Of a DNA stretch of 64,000 nt, positions 18,301-25,902 are shown piece after piece. Source of the DNA: Saprospirales bacterium GYS_P2D (GTDB lineage Bacteria > Bacteroidota > Bacteroidia > Chitinophagales > Saprospiraceae); assembly GCA_009833045.1 (NCBI GenBank), contig WUUP01000006.1:149369-213368 (forward strand), written 5' to 3'. The first letter of the stretch is position 1. Every line of letters begins with the position of its first letter. The position numbers were made by a program, and so were the translations under genes. The notes beneath the pieces were generated by a model. The model was not told where the DNA came from, did not search any database, and was given only the letters and a program-made list of their open reading frames with translations.

Positions 18301-21300
18301 ATCAGCTACAATGGTGCATTGACAGGACTCACAGTAGATAGCACAGTCAGCGGCATATCAGGCGACTTCGTCTTGTCCAATCCAATAACAGTAAATAGAG
18401 AAGGCGTCGACGGAGGCGTCTTGACGGGTGGAGACTTTACGTTCTGCGTAGACAGTATTGCAGACTTTGCCATAGGAGTAGAGCTGAGTGATGCGATCGG
18501 CGCAAATAGTCAATGGGTGATCACCGATACCTCTGGCAATATACTCGGCCTACCCGATAGCGTAGAGCAAGTAGACTTCAATGATGCAGGAGCTGGTATT
18601 TGTCAGATCTGGCACTTGAGCTATGCAGATGGTCTGACAGGCTTGACCGATAGTGCTAATGTATCTGACTTGGCCGGCTGCTATGATTTTAGCAATGCAC
18701 TGATAGTGACCCGAGTTGACAGCGGAGCTGTATGTGGCGATACGATGATGGTGACCCCATTAGTAGGTGGATCATTGACGATTGCAGGCGATACTTTAGT
18801 GACAGTAGATATCTGTGCTGGCGATGGATCGGATGATTTGATTGATGTTGCTATCACTGGCAACTCTGGAGATTCTACGGCCTGGGTGATTACGGATACG
18901 TCTGGTTTGATTTTGGATGTACCGATGGCTCCTCCATTCAATTTAGAGGGAGCTGGTCCTGGCGTCTGTCAGATCTGGCACATCAGTTATAATGGTGCCT
19001 TGACAGGATTGACAGTAGATAGCACAGTCAGCGGCATATCAGGCGACTTCGTCTTGTCCAATCCAATAACCGTAAATAGAGAAGGCGTCGACGGAGGCGT
19101 CTTGACGGGTGGAGACTTTACGTTCTGCGTAGACAGTATAGCAGACTTTGCTTTAGGAGTAGAATTGAGTGATGCGCTTGGCGCCAATAGTCAATGGGTG
19201 ATCACTGATACCTCTGGCAATATCCTTGGTCTACCCGATAGCGTAGAGGAGGTAGACTTCAATGATGCAGGAGCTGGCACTTGTCAGATCTGGCACTTGA
19301 GCTATGCAGATGGCTTGACAGGCTTGACGGATAGTACTAATGTCTCTGACTTGGCAGGCTGCTATGACTTCAGTAATGCACTGATAGTGACCCGAGTAAA
19401 CAGCGGAGCTGTGTGTGGAGATACGATGGTGGTGACACCATTAGTTGGTGGATCATTGACTATCGCAGGCGATACCATCGTGACAGTAGATATCTGTGCT
19501 GGCGATGGAGTATCGGATAGTATAGATGTGGACTTAGTGGGAGCCTCTGGAGATAATAGCGGATGGGTGATCACGGATACATCAGGATTGATATTAGGTG
19601 TGCCTCAGATGCCACCATTTGACTTGGAGGGAGCAGGAGCTGGCGTCTGTCAGATCTGGCACATCAGCTACAATGGTGCCTTGACAGGACTGACAGTAGA
19701 TAGCACGGTAAGTAGTATTACGGGCGACTTTGTTTTATCGAATCCAATAACAGTAAATAGAGAAGGCGTCGATGGAGGCGTTTTGACAGGCGGTGAATTT
19801 ACATTCTGCATAGACAGTATAGCCGACTTTGCTTTAGGGGTAGAGCTGAGTGATGCGATTGGTGCCAATAGTCAATGGGTGATCACCGATACCTCAGGCA
19901 ATATCCTCGGTCTCCCGGATAGCGTAGAGCAAGTAGATTTCAATGATGCAGGAGCTGGCATTTGTCAGATCTGGCACTTGAGCTATGCAGATGGTCTGAC
20001 AGGCTTGACCGATAGTACTAATGTATCTGATTTAGCCGGCTGTTATGACTTTAGTAATGCACTGATAGTGACACGAGTAGATAGCGGTGCTGTATGTGGC
20101 GATACGATGGTGGTGACCCCATTAGTAGGTGGATCATTGAGGATTGCTGGGGATACATTAGAGATGGTAGATATCTGTGTAGGCGATGGTGTAGCGGATA
20201 GTATAGATGTGGACTTAGTGGGAGCCTCTGGAGATAGCAGTGCTTGGGTGATCACGGATACGTCAGGATTGATATTAGGCGTGCCAGCGATGCCACCATT
20301 TGATTTAGAGGGAGCAGGAGCTGGCGTTTGCCAGATCTGGCACATCAGCTACAATGGTGCCTTGACAGGACTGACAGTAGATAGCACGGTAAGAAGCATA
20401 TCAGGCAACTTTGTCTTATCCAATCCAATAACCGTAAATAGAGAAGGCGTTGACGGCGGCGTCTTGACAGGTGGTGATTTCACATTCTGCGTAGACAGTA
20501 TAGCAGACTTTGCTTTAGGAGTAGAATTGAGTGATGCGCTTGGCGCCAATAGCCAATGGGTGATCACCGATACCTCTGGCAATATACTCGGCCTACCCGA
20601 TAGCGTAGAGCAAGTAGACTTCAATGATGCTGGAGCTGGTATCTGTCAGATCTGGCACTTGAGCTATGCAGATGGTTTGACAGGCCTGACGGATAGTACT
20701 AATGTCTCTGATTTAGCAGGCTGCTATGACTTCAGTAATGCCTTGATAGTGACCCGAGTAGATAGCGGAGCTATATGTGGTGATACAATGATGGTGACAC
20801 CATTAGTTGGTGGATCATTGACGATCGCAGGCGATACTTTAGTAACAGTAGATATCTGTGCAGGCGATGGTGTAGCGGATAGTATAGATGTGGACTTAGT
20901 GGGAGCTTCTGGAGATAGCAGTGCTTGGGTGATCACGGATACATCAGGATTGATATTAGGCGTGCCTGTGATGCCACCATTTGACTTAGAAGGAGCGGGA
21001 GCTGGCATCTGTCAGATCTGGCATATCAGCTACAATGGTGCCTTGATAGGACTGACAACAGATAGCATAGTAAGCGGCATATCAGGCAACTTTGTCTTAT
21101 CCAATCCAATAACCGTAAATAGAGAAGGCGTTGACGGCGGCGTCTTGACAGGCGGAGACTTCACATTCTGCGTAGACAGTATAGCAGACTTTGCTTTAGG
21201 CGTAGAGGTGAGTGATGCACTCGGCGCCAATAGCCAATGGGTGATCACCGATACCTCAGGCAATATCCTTGGTCTACCAGATAGCGTAGAGCAGGTAGAC

Positions 21301-23511
21301 TTCAATGATGCTGGAGCAGGTATCTGTCAGATATGGCACTTGAGCTATGCAGATGGCTTGACAGGCTTAACAGATAGTACTAATGTCTCTGACTTGGCCG
21401 GCTGCTATGACTTTAGTAATGCGTTGATAGTGACCCGAGTAGACAGCGGATCTGTGTGTGGTGATACGATGGTGGTGACTCCATTAGTTGGTGGATCATT
21501 GACGATCGCAGGCGATACTTTAGTGACAGTAGATATCTGTGCTGGCGATGGAGCTGATGATTTGATTGATGTTGCTATCACTGGTAACTCTGGAGATACT
21601 ACGGCCTGGGTGATCACGGATACATCTGGATTGATCTTGGATGTACCGATGGCTCCTCCATTCAATTTAGAAGGAGCTGGTCCTGGTATCTGTCAGATCT
21701 GGCACATTAGTTATAATGGTGCATTGATTGGTTTAATAGACTCTAACACTATAGATCAAGTTACGGGAGACTTTGTACTATCTAATCCAGTAACGGTCGT
21801 TCGTACTGGAGTTGATGGCGGAGTATTATCGGGAGGACCATTCATAGTCTGTTCTGATGGGGACTTTGACTTTATCTCAGAAGTACAGTTGTCAGATGCG
21901 GTAGGAGCTTTCTCTCAGTTTATTATAGCGGATGTTCAGGGACAGATTATCGCACTTCCAGAGAATCTATCTTCATTCGACTTTGATCCTTTACCTTCAG
22001 GAGCTTATTTCATTTGGCATCTGAGTTATGCTGACACGTCCACAGTAGTGAATCTCGGGATGAATATTTTGAATATAGGAGGATGTAGTGATAGATCTAA
22101 TGCGGTGACAGTCAATGTGAATCAACCAAGAGGTGGTACACTGAGTGGTGGTCCTTATGGATTCTGCTTTGATGGAGTCGCCGATAGAGTATCTGGACTC
22201 ACTATCTCTGATGCTGATGGGCAAAACATGAGTTGGGTCATCACTGATGAAAGTGATACGATAGTAGGACTTCCTATTGAGATTGACTCTTTTGACTTCG
22301 AAGATTTAGATCTTGGTACATACCGCATTTACAATGTCAGCTATATCACAGGATTAGATGGCCTAAACATTAATTCAGATCTCAATGATCTCGATGGATG
22401 CTATGCGCTGTCAGACTCTGTGGAGGTAGACCTTGGGATAGTCAATGTGGGAGTCATCACAGGAGGTAGTAGTTATACATTCTGTACAGATGGGGTGTCT
22501 GATTTTATTGATGATCTTAGAGTAGTTGGCAACACTGGGGCAAATCTCTCATGGTTTATCTCTAATAGTCAGGGTGCACAAATCATAGGGGTAGCTGATA
22601 CACTCGAGACCTTTGACTTTGAGCAGTTGTCTACAGGTATTTACATTTTGAGAGCGATTGCTTATGCAGATGGTTTGACAGGATTAGAGGCTGGCGGATT
22701 AGCTAATCAGATATCAGGTTGTTTCGATATCAGTTCAGAATTTGTACAAGTACGAGTGGTAGATACTGGTGAAAACTGTGTAATGGGAGATCCTCTCTTA
22801 GTGCTCAATGAAGTCACAGGTACGGGGCTCGTCGAGATCAAAAATATAGGTACAGGATCTATCAATATAGGAGATCACTATCTCTGTCAGGCACCGACTT
22901 ACGAGTTGATTGATTCGCTCGAGATAGAGTGTGGAGATCTGGATCTGGCACCTGGTGAGCTGGTGACACTGAGGCTTGATGATATAATGATCTCTGGTAT
23001 GGATGGTGAGATGGCGCTTTATAGGAGCGACAGTTTCACAGATCCATCAGCGATCGTATCCTATGTAGAGTGGGGTAGTGCTGGTCATACGAGATCTTCA
23101 GTAGCTGTATCAGCAGGTCTTTGGATCGCTGATGATATAGCGGAGACCTTTGGTACGGACATGAGTCTGTCCTATGATGGTAGTGGCGTCGGAGCGGATA
23201 ATTGGGATGAAATCCTACCAAGTCCGTGTGATGAAAATAATGTTGCAGGATCCGTATTTACTTGGTCTGCTATTGGTAATCCATTCTCGGAGTCATTTAA
23301 GCTGCAGATAGAGTCAGTCACAGACTACAATATAGCGACGATAGATATTCTCAGTGTGCAGGGACATCAGGTAGGTACACTACAGGTGGATCTGGCTAAG
23401 GGAACCAATGTCGTAGATGTGGATATGTCTGAGCATGATGACGGTCTCTACTTACTCAAACTACGAGTAAATAGCGATCTACGTGTACTTAAAATCGTCA
23501 AGCAGAACTAA
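15364..23511 (+). CDS. Giant modular T9SS-secreted surface protein, 20 tandem modules
   Basis: A 2715-residue exported protein. Residues 1-30 form a signal peptide (LMLCIVFMIQPLSAN). Residues 31-247 form a lead domain found before such arrays. Residues 248-2466 are 20 tandem modules of two kinds: A (105 residues; GG-L-GGP-FC-DG..., QWVITD, GLPDS, VDF, IWHLSY, GCYDFSN) and B (about 122 residues; ICAGDG..., AWVITDTSG, FDLEGAG, IWHISYNG). From about 2470 an LTD-like domain follows (LNEVTGTGLVEIKNIG), and residues 2630-2715 are a type A T9SS sorting domain (GNPFSESFKLQIE, DILSVQGHQVG, LLKLRVNSDLRVLKI). T9SS family knowledge predicts export across the outer membrane and surface attachment. Conserved Cys pairs per module suggest disulfides. 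An adhesin or surface-stalk role is inference. Confidence 0.92.
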   Translation: MQQVASHLTSSIHQIVLMLCIVFMIQPLSANDPILGAQTATVHFSLDNCESIIPGETPRDYSEFTAEIDSAAFVDLGVVGGHLYRTDSYVNIHSCAPGVDGTPAMCVSARRTCDYQPLTNKSVRFDISVNPREGDTVVVNKLSFWELAPEEFTFLDGVSGPNAYPTLYGVRVLRDDVEVYRQTAIPTSQEWSLEEIDFTGVDAFIVSESAVFSFQLLGYCSFQNFEDVQIWDLDEISIEVSSFVEVDGGELFGGPFEFCVGDGFKDSIRADQITLRNTIGANQQWVITDADSVILGLPADITEVDFDGAEFGNCLIWNVSYEGEMSGLEAGFHIDDIEGCLDFSNPLSVIRVTDGMICDIAVPLSGGNLSISDSDRTTIAICAGDGFADPISLEVNNESGVFSRLVITDADGEILALPDTNVVDLEGAGDGQCLIYNIVYNTDRDDLIVGADINELGGVYALSNAITVNRTGVVGGSLTGGPFDFCIDGEADFVNGVDVTGVMGMDMQWVITDQVGIILGLPDSIEAVDFDAAGTGTCLIWYLSYSGEISGLADSANVADLAGCFAFSDSIVVNRSGISGGTLSGGPYDVCVDGEPDFITDIVVLGVEGFETQWIVTDEAGNILGLPDSIEQVDFDAAGTGSCLIYYLSYIDDIAGLSDSTSLDDIVGCFGLSNPLAVTRTSAEGGTLSGGPYDICVDGQPDFITDIVLTDATGANMQWIITDTLGNVIGLPDSIHQVDFDAAGAGICLIYHLSYSDGIEGLSDSTNVNKLSGCYDLSNPITVNREGVDGGVLTGGDFIFCVDSIADFAIGVELSDALGANSQWVITDTSGNILGLPDSVEQVDFNDAGAGICQIWHLSYADGLTGLTDSTNVSDLAGCYDFSNALIVTRVDSGAVCGDTMVVTPLVGGSLTIAGDTIVTVDICAGDGVADSIDVDLVEASGDSSAWVITDTSGLILGVPLMPPFDLEGAGAGVCQIWHISYNGALTGLTVDSTVSGISGDFVLSNPITVNREGVDGGVLTGGDFTFCVDSIADFAIGVELSDAIGANSQWVITDTSGNILGLPDSVEQVDFNDAGAGICQIWHLSYADGLTGLTDSANVSDLAGCYDFSNALIVTRVDSGAVCGDTMMVTPLVGGSLTIAGDTLVTVDICAGDGSDDLIDVAITGNSGDSTAWVITDTSGLILDVPMAPPFNLEGAGPGVCQIWHISYNGALTGLTVDSTVSGISGDFVLSNPITVNREGVDGGVLTGGDFTFCVDSIADFALGVELSDALGANSQWVITDTSGNILGLPDSVEEVDFNDAGAGTCQIWHLSYADGLTGLTDSTNVSDLAGCYDFSNALIVTRVNSGAVCGDTMVVTPLVGGSLTIAGDTIVTVDICAGDGVSDSIDVDLVGASGDNSGWVITDTSGLILGVPQMPPFDLEGAGAGVCQIWHISYNGALTGLTVDSTVSSITGDFVLSNPITVNREGVDGGVLTGGEFTFCIDSIADFALGVELSDAIGANSQWVITDTSGNILGLPDSVEQVDFNDAGAGICQIWHLSYADGLTGLTDSTNVSDLAGCYDFSNALIVTRVDSGAVCGDTMVVTPLVGGSLRIAGDTLEMVDICVGDGVADSIDVDLVGASGDSSAWVITDTSGLILGVPAMPPFDLEGAGAGVCQIWHISYNGALTGLTVDSTVRSISGNFVLSNPITVNREGVDGGVLTGGDFTFCVDSIADFALGVELSDALGANSQWVITDTSGNILGLPDSVEQVDFNDAGAGICQIWHLSYADGLTGLTDSTNVSDLAGCYDFSNALIVTRVDSGAICGDTMMVTPLVGGSLTIAGDTLVTVDICAGDGVADSIDVDLVGASGDSSAWVITDTSGLILGVPVMPPFDLEGAGAGICQIWHISYNGALIGLTTDSIVSGISGNFVLSNPITVNREGVDGGVLTGGDFTFCVDSIADFALGVEVSDALGANSQWVITDTSGNILGLPDSVEQVDFNDAGAGICQIWHLSYADGLTGLTDSTNVSDLAGCYDFSNALIVTRVDSGSVCGDTMVVTPLVGGSLTIAGDTLVTVDICAGDGADDLIDVAITGNSGDTTAWVITDTSGLILDVPMAPPFNLEGAGPGICQIWHISYNGALIGLIDSNTIDQVTGDFVLSNPVTVVRTGVDGGVLSGGPFIVCSDGDFDFISEVQLSDAVGAFSQFIIADVQGQIIALPENLSSFDFDPLPSGAYFIWHLSYADTSTVVNLGMNILNIGGCSDRSNAVTVNVNQPRGGTLSGGPYGFCFDGVADRVSGLTISDADGQNMSWVITDESDTIVGLPIEIDSFDFEDLDLGTYRIYNVSYITGLDGLNINSDLNDLDGCYALSDSVEVDLGIVNVGVITGGSSYTFCTDGVSDFIDDLRVVGNTGANLSWFISNSQGAQIIGVADTLETFDFEQLSTGIYILRAIAYADGLTGLEAGGLANQISGCFDISSEFVQVRVVDTGENCVMGDPLLVLNEVTGTGLVEIKNIGTGSINIGDHYLCQAPTYELIDSLEIECGDLDLAPGELVTLRLDDIMISGMDGEMALYRSDSFTDPSAIVSYVEWGSAGHTRSSVAVSAGLWIADDIAETFGTDMSLSYDGSGVGADNWDEILPSPCDENNVAGSVFTWSAIGNPFSESFKLQIESVTDYNIATIDILSVQGHQVGTLQVDLAKGTNVVDVDMSEHDDGLYLLKLRVNSDLRVLKIVKQN
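16105..16785 (+). repeat. Divergent first A-B unit, 681 bp
   Basis: This is the first A+B module pair of the giant protein. Its protein sequence has drifted far from the later pairs, yet its length is exactly the same 681 bp, from the GGELFGG start to the next GGSLTGG start. Confidence 0.85.
16786..17730 (+). repeat. Three single A modules, 3 x 315 bp
   Basis: Module starts at 16786, 17101 and 17416, each exactly 315 bp (105 residues) apart. Each opens with GG-L-GGP and ends near NPITVNREGVD or an equivalent. They are clearly related but diverged at the DNA level. Confidence 0.9.
17731..21816 (+). repeat. Six tandem A-B units, 6 x 681 bp, near-identical DNA
   Basis: Units start at 17731, 18412, 19093, 19774, 20455 and 21136, each exactly 681 bp (227 residues) with no indel. 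Long stretches are identical at base level, which points to recent expansion or ongoing gene conversion. B halves occur in two sequence classes (units 2 and 6 against 1, 3, 4 and 5). Confidence 0.93.
21817..22761 (+). repeat. Three diverged single A modules, 3 x 315 bp
   Basis: Starts at 21817, 22132 and 22447 keep the exact 315-bp spacing although the sequences are strongly diverged from each other. They close the array before the LTD-like and sorting domains, mirroring the three single A modules on the other side of the 681-bp block. Confidence 0.88.
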
Positions 23512-23543
23512 AGAGAATAAAGACTAAAGGTAACTATATAGTG

Positions 23544-23575
23544 AGGGGAACTGATTTTTCAGTTCCCCTTCTGTT
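23544..23575. terminator. Terminator between the giant T9SS gene and the dnaJ-like gene
   Basis: A perfect 11-base stem (AGGGGAACTGA with TCAGTTCCCCT) and a TTTT loop lie between two converging genes. The plus side continues CTGTTTATT, a weak T tail. It probably ends the long plus transcript and perhaps the minus one. Confidence 0.7.
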
Positions 23576-23584
23576 TATTGGTAC

Positions 23585-24526
23585 CTAATTCGCATAGGCC
23601 GCTCTTTCTTTACGGATAGAGTATAGTCTATTACGTTGATCAGTAGTGAGATCTTTCGGGATACTGACATTGATCTTGACTATGGCATCTCCATACTGAT
23701 TAGGCTTTTTATAGACTGGCATTCCTTTGCCTTTGAGGCGAAGTGATTGACCGGCTTGAGTGCCAGCCGGGATATTGATTTTTACGGGTTGGCTTTTTAT
23801 ATATACGGTAGCCTTACCGCCGAGCATCGCTGTGAATACATCAATCGTGGTTTCTATATACAGATTGTCCCCTTTTCGATTGACTCCTGCCGGCTCGAGT
23901 ATTTCAAATGTGATGTACAGATCGCCCTTTTGTCCTGTCTGAGGATGATGCTGCCCTTGCCCCTTTATTCTTATTGTCTGTCCATCTTTGACACCAGCTG
24001 GTATAGAGATGCGCATCTTTTTGCCATTGACATTGATGACTTGTTTCTGAGTGCTGTAGACATCCTCGAGCCGTAGTCTTAGTGTAGCTCTGACATCGAG
24101 CTGAGTAGACTGTGACTGTTGGCGATATCCTGCGCCACTACCTCCGAATCCACCAAACATACTATTGAAAAAATCGGAGAAGTCTCCGCCTCCTGCGAAT
24201 TCTTCAAAGCCTCCAAACTGGCTACCTCCATTGCTTGATCTACGATATTGAGGTCCTCCAGTGGAGCGGTATTGTTGTTGAGCTTTTTCGTATGCCTCGG
24301 CGTGCTCCCAGTCTTTGCCATATTTGTCATACTTCTTTCGCTTTTCAGGATCGCTGAGGACTTCATGTGCCTCATTGATCAGCTTAAATTTTTTCTCGGC
24401 TTCCGTATCTCCAGGGTTCTTATCTGGATGATATTTTCTTGCGAGTTTTCGATATGCTTTTTTGATAGCCTTCTCGTCAGCATTTCGACCGACCTCGAGT
24501 ATTTGGTAGTAGTCTATGTATTTCAT
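23585..24526 (-). CDS. DnaJ C-terminal domain protein (CbpA-like co-chaperone)
   Basis: A 313-residue class B J-protein. The J domain covers residues 4-70 with the HPD motif at His33-Pro34-Asp35, which stimulates DnaK ATPase. A Gly/Ser/Phe-rich linker follows (residues about 85-135, [17 protein letters not shown]). The C-terminal peptide-binding domain has [20 protein letters not shown] and [20 protein letters not shown]. The cysteine zinc-finger of DnaJ is absent, which matches CbpA/DjlA-like proteins rather than DnaJ proper. It would deliver clients to Hsp70 in the cytoplasm. No dnaK or grpE is in the window. The upstream intergenic region is long and holds possible RNA signals. Confidence 0.9.
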   Translation of the reverse strand: MKYIDYYQILEVGRNADEKAIKKAYRKLARKYHPDKNPGDTEAEKKFKLINEAHEVLSDPEKRKKYDKYGKDWEHAEAYEKAQQQYRSTGGPQYRRSSNGGSQFGGFEEFAGGGDFSDFFNSMFGGFGGSGAGYRQQSQSTQLDVRATLRLRLEDVYSTQKQVINVNGKKMRISIPAGVKDGQTIRIKGQGQHHPQTGQKGDLYITFEILEPAGVNRKGDNLYIETTIDVFTAMLGGKATVYIKSQPVKINIPAGTQAGQSLRLKGKGMPVYKKPNQYGDAIVKINVSIPKDLTTDQRNRLYSIRKERAAYAN

Positions 24527-24740
24527 TCTGTTATGTGTGTTATGTTGATTACCAATGTCTTATAACAGCACTTACTTGCTTAAGATTCCCAATTGACGGC
24601 TGTTTTTAGGTGATGAGGATCACGAATTTTGATTTGAGCACGTGCTTGATTGTAGAAAATGTCAGAGATAGAGATAGGTATTTCTTGAGCTTTCGATTGT
24701 CTTCATATTATAAATTGATTAATATCAGCAATTGGTAATG

Positions 24741-24768
24741 GGAGCTTCTTTGTCCGGAGCTCCTTTTT
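24741..24768 (+). terminator. Orphan plus-strand terminator-like hairpin
   Basis: GGAGCT (24741-24746) pairs with AGCTCC (24758-24763) across an 11-base loop and is followed by TTTTTAT. No plus-strand gene lies between it and the terminator at 23544, so it may end an unannotated transcript. Confidence 0.45.
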
Positions 24769-24791
24769 ATTTAGGGGTAGAGGAGCGCTAT

Positions 24792-24828
24792 AAAAAAAGA
24801 GCAGCTTCAGCCCCAACTGAAACTACTC
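24792..24828 (-). terminator. Rho-independent terminator of the fructosamine-kinase-like gene
   Basis: On the minus strand a 12-base stem, GAGTAGTTTCAG with CTGAAGCTGCTC, closes through two G-U pairs over a TTGGGG loop and runs into seven Ts. It lies 127 bases after the stop of the minus-strand kinase-like gene. Confidence 0.8.
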
Positions 24829-24954
24829 TCACTAAATGGGTTACAACCATTAAATCTTTGATGATCGATCACCCTGCAATACTGTAATGTCTATTGAGAC
24901 AGCTCGCCTCCGATGAGTCACATTAATTAACATATGTCATATAATCCACACGTA

Positions 24955-25803
24955 TTATGTGAAGTAGCGATTTGTAATATTCGCTACAGCGGTATGATAT
25001 GATCTACCGAATAGATTGAGATGTATAAGGAGGTAGTAGAGCTGATATATCTCAGTGAGCTTAGTCTGATATGGTGGTGCTGGTATGATCTCGTGATATG
25101 CATTATAAAATGCTGGAGAAAATCCACCAAAAAGCTTCGTCATAGCGATATCTACATAGCTATGCCCGTAGCTGATAGCGGGATCGATGAGGTAGGTATC
25201 GCCATCGCTATGCGTGATATAATTGCCACTCCAGAGATCGCCATGTAGCAACGATGGATACATTTCTGGTGGGAGCCATTCATTAAGGCGATGAATCATT
25301 TTAGTCTCCGATGGAGCGGTAGGAAGTAATCCTTGATTGATGGCCAGGCGGTATTGTGGGAGCAGTCTATGTCGTACATAGAATTGACTCCAATCAAGAG
25401 TTTTTACATTTGATTGGCTCAAGCCTGCGATACAGTTGTCATAGTCTAATCCATATTCGGGATGAGTCGTTTGATGCATTTTTGCCAGTTTTCTGCCAAA
25501 TCGTTCTTGAGATTGCTGATTCTTGGGGGCATCGTCGATATATTCCATGACTATGTATGGTATCCCTCCCATTGTTAGGTAGCCGTATAGTTTTGGGGCG
25601 AATCCGTATTGCGACAAGCTCTCAAGACCCTGATATTCAGTCCTGATGATTAGTTCTGCATCTATATGAGTACTATGTTTGATGATATACTTTTGATCTT
25701 GACAGCTGACGAGGTGGACCGTAGACCATAGTGACTGGCTCAGTAGTCGACCATGGGGACTTAGTTTGATTATTGTTTTGCAGAATTCTTCTTTGGTGGT
25801 CAC
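24955..25803 (-). CDS. Fructosamine-3-kinase family protein
   Basis: A 282-residue aminoglycoside-phosphotransferase-fold kinase of the fructosamine kinase/YniA family, which phosphorylates ketoamines on glycated proteins or small molecules so they break down. Visible motifs: the ATP-binding strand with Lys (KYIIKHST), the hinge PYIVMEYIDD, the catalytic loop H187-G-D-L-W-S-G-N, and the metal-binding LIDPAISYGHSYVDIAM followed by LFGGF, which is the family signature. Length is normal for the family. It is monocistronic with its own terminator. Protein deglycation is the family role; the substrate is unproven here. Confidence 0.9.
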   Translation of the reverse strand: MTTKEEFCKTIIKLSPHGRLLSQSLWSTVHLVSCQDQKYIIKHSTHIDAELIIRTEYQGLESLSQYGFAPKLYGYLTMGGIPYIVMEYIDDAPKNQQSQERFGRKLAKMHQTTHPEYGLDYDNCIAGLSQSNVKTLDWSQFYVRHRLLPQYRLAINQGLLPTAPSETKMIHRLNEWLPPEMYPSLLHGDLWSGNYITHSDGDTYLIDPAISYGHSYVDIAMTKLFGGFSPAFYNAYHEIIPAPPYQTKLTEIYQLYYLLIHLNLFGRSYHTAVANITNRYFT

Positions 25804-25886
25804 TCTTTACTATTTACAGATGAAAATAGGTATTCTTGACCCATGTCAGTGTCTATCATATGCTACCTGTTAACCATATGGTAGTA

Positions 25887-25894
25887 TATATTTG
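25887..25894 (+). promoter_or_regulatory. Bacteroidota -7 promoter element just before the GAF kinase gene
   Basis: TATATTTG matches TAnnTTTG and ends 8 bases before the ATG at 25903. Transcription would begin at or within a few bases of the start codon, suggesting a leaderless or nearly leaderless mRNA. Confidence 0.45.
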
Positions 25895-25902
25895 ATATTG
25901 AG

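Larger units (their letters stand above)
24527..24954. other. 428-base intergenic region with two opposed terminator hairpins
   Basis: There is no convincing coding frame here. From left to right it holds a perfect 10-base palindrome AGCACGTGCT (24637-24646), a plus-strand hairpin with T tail (24741-24768), a minus-strand terminator (24792-24828) and a REP-like AATGGGTT/AACCATT hairpin (24835-24851). The plus-strand terminator has no annotated gene to serve, so a small RNA at about 24630-24768 is possible. Confidence 0.5.

Noticed and set aside
17685-21665. Repeated minus-strand open frames of 64-100 codons inside the giant gene
   Set aside because: They recur with the 681-bp period because the sense strand repeats, lack signals of their own, and have Ser/Thr/Pro-rich low-complexity content typical of antisense shadow frames.
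16105-22761. Regular repeat spacing considered as a CRISPR array
   Set aside because: Repeats are coding, contiguous and 315 or 681 bp long, with no short direct repeats or unique spacers.
23750-24076. Plus-strand frames opposite the dnaJ-like gene
   Set aside because: The minus frame carries J-domain and CTD motifs, so the plus frames are shadows.
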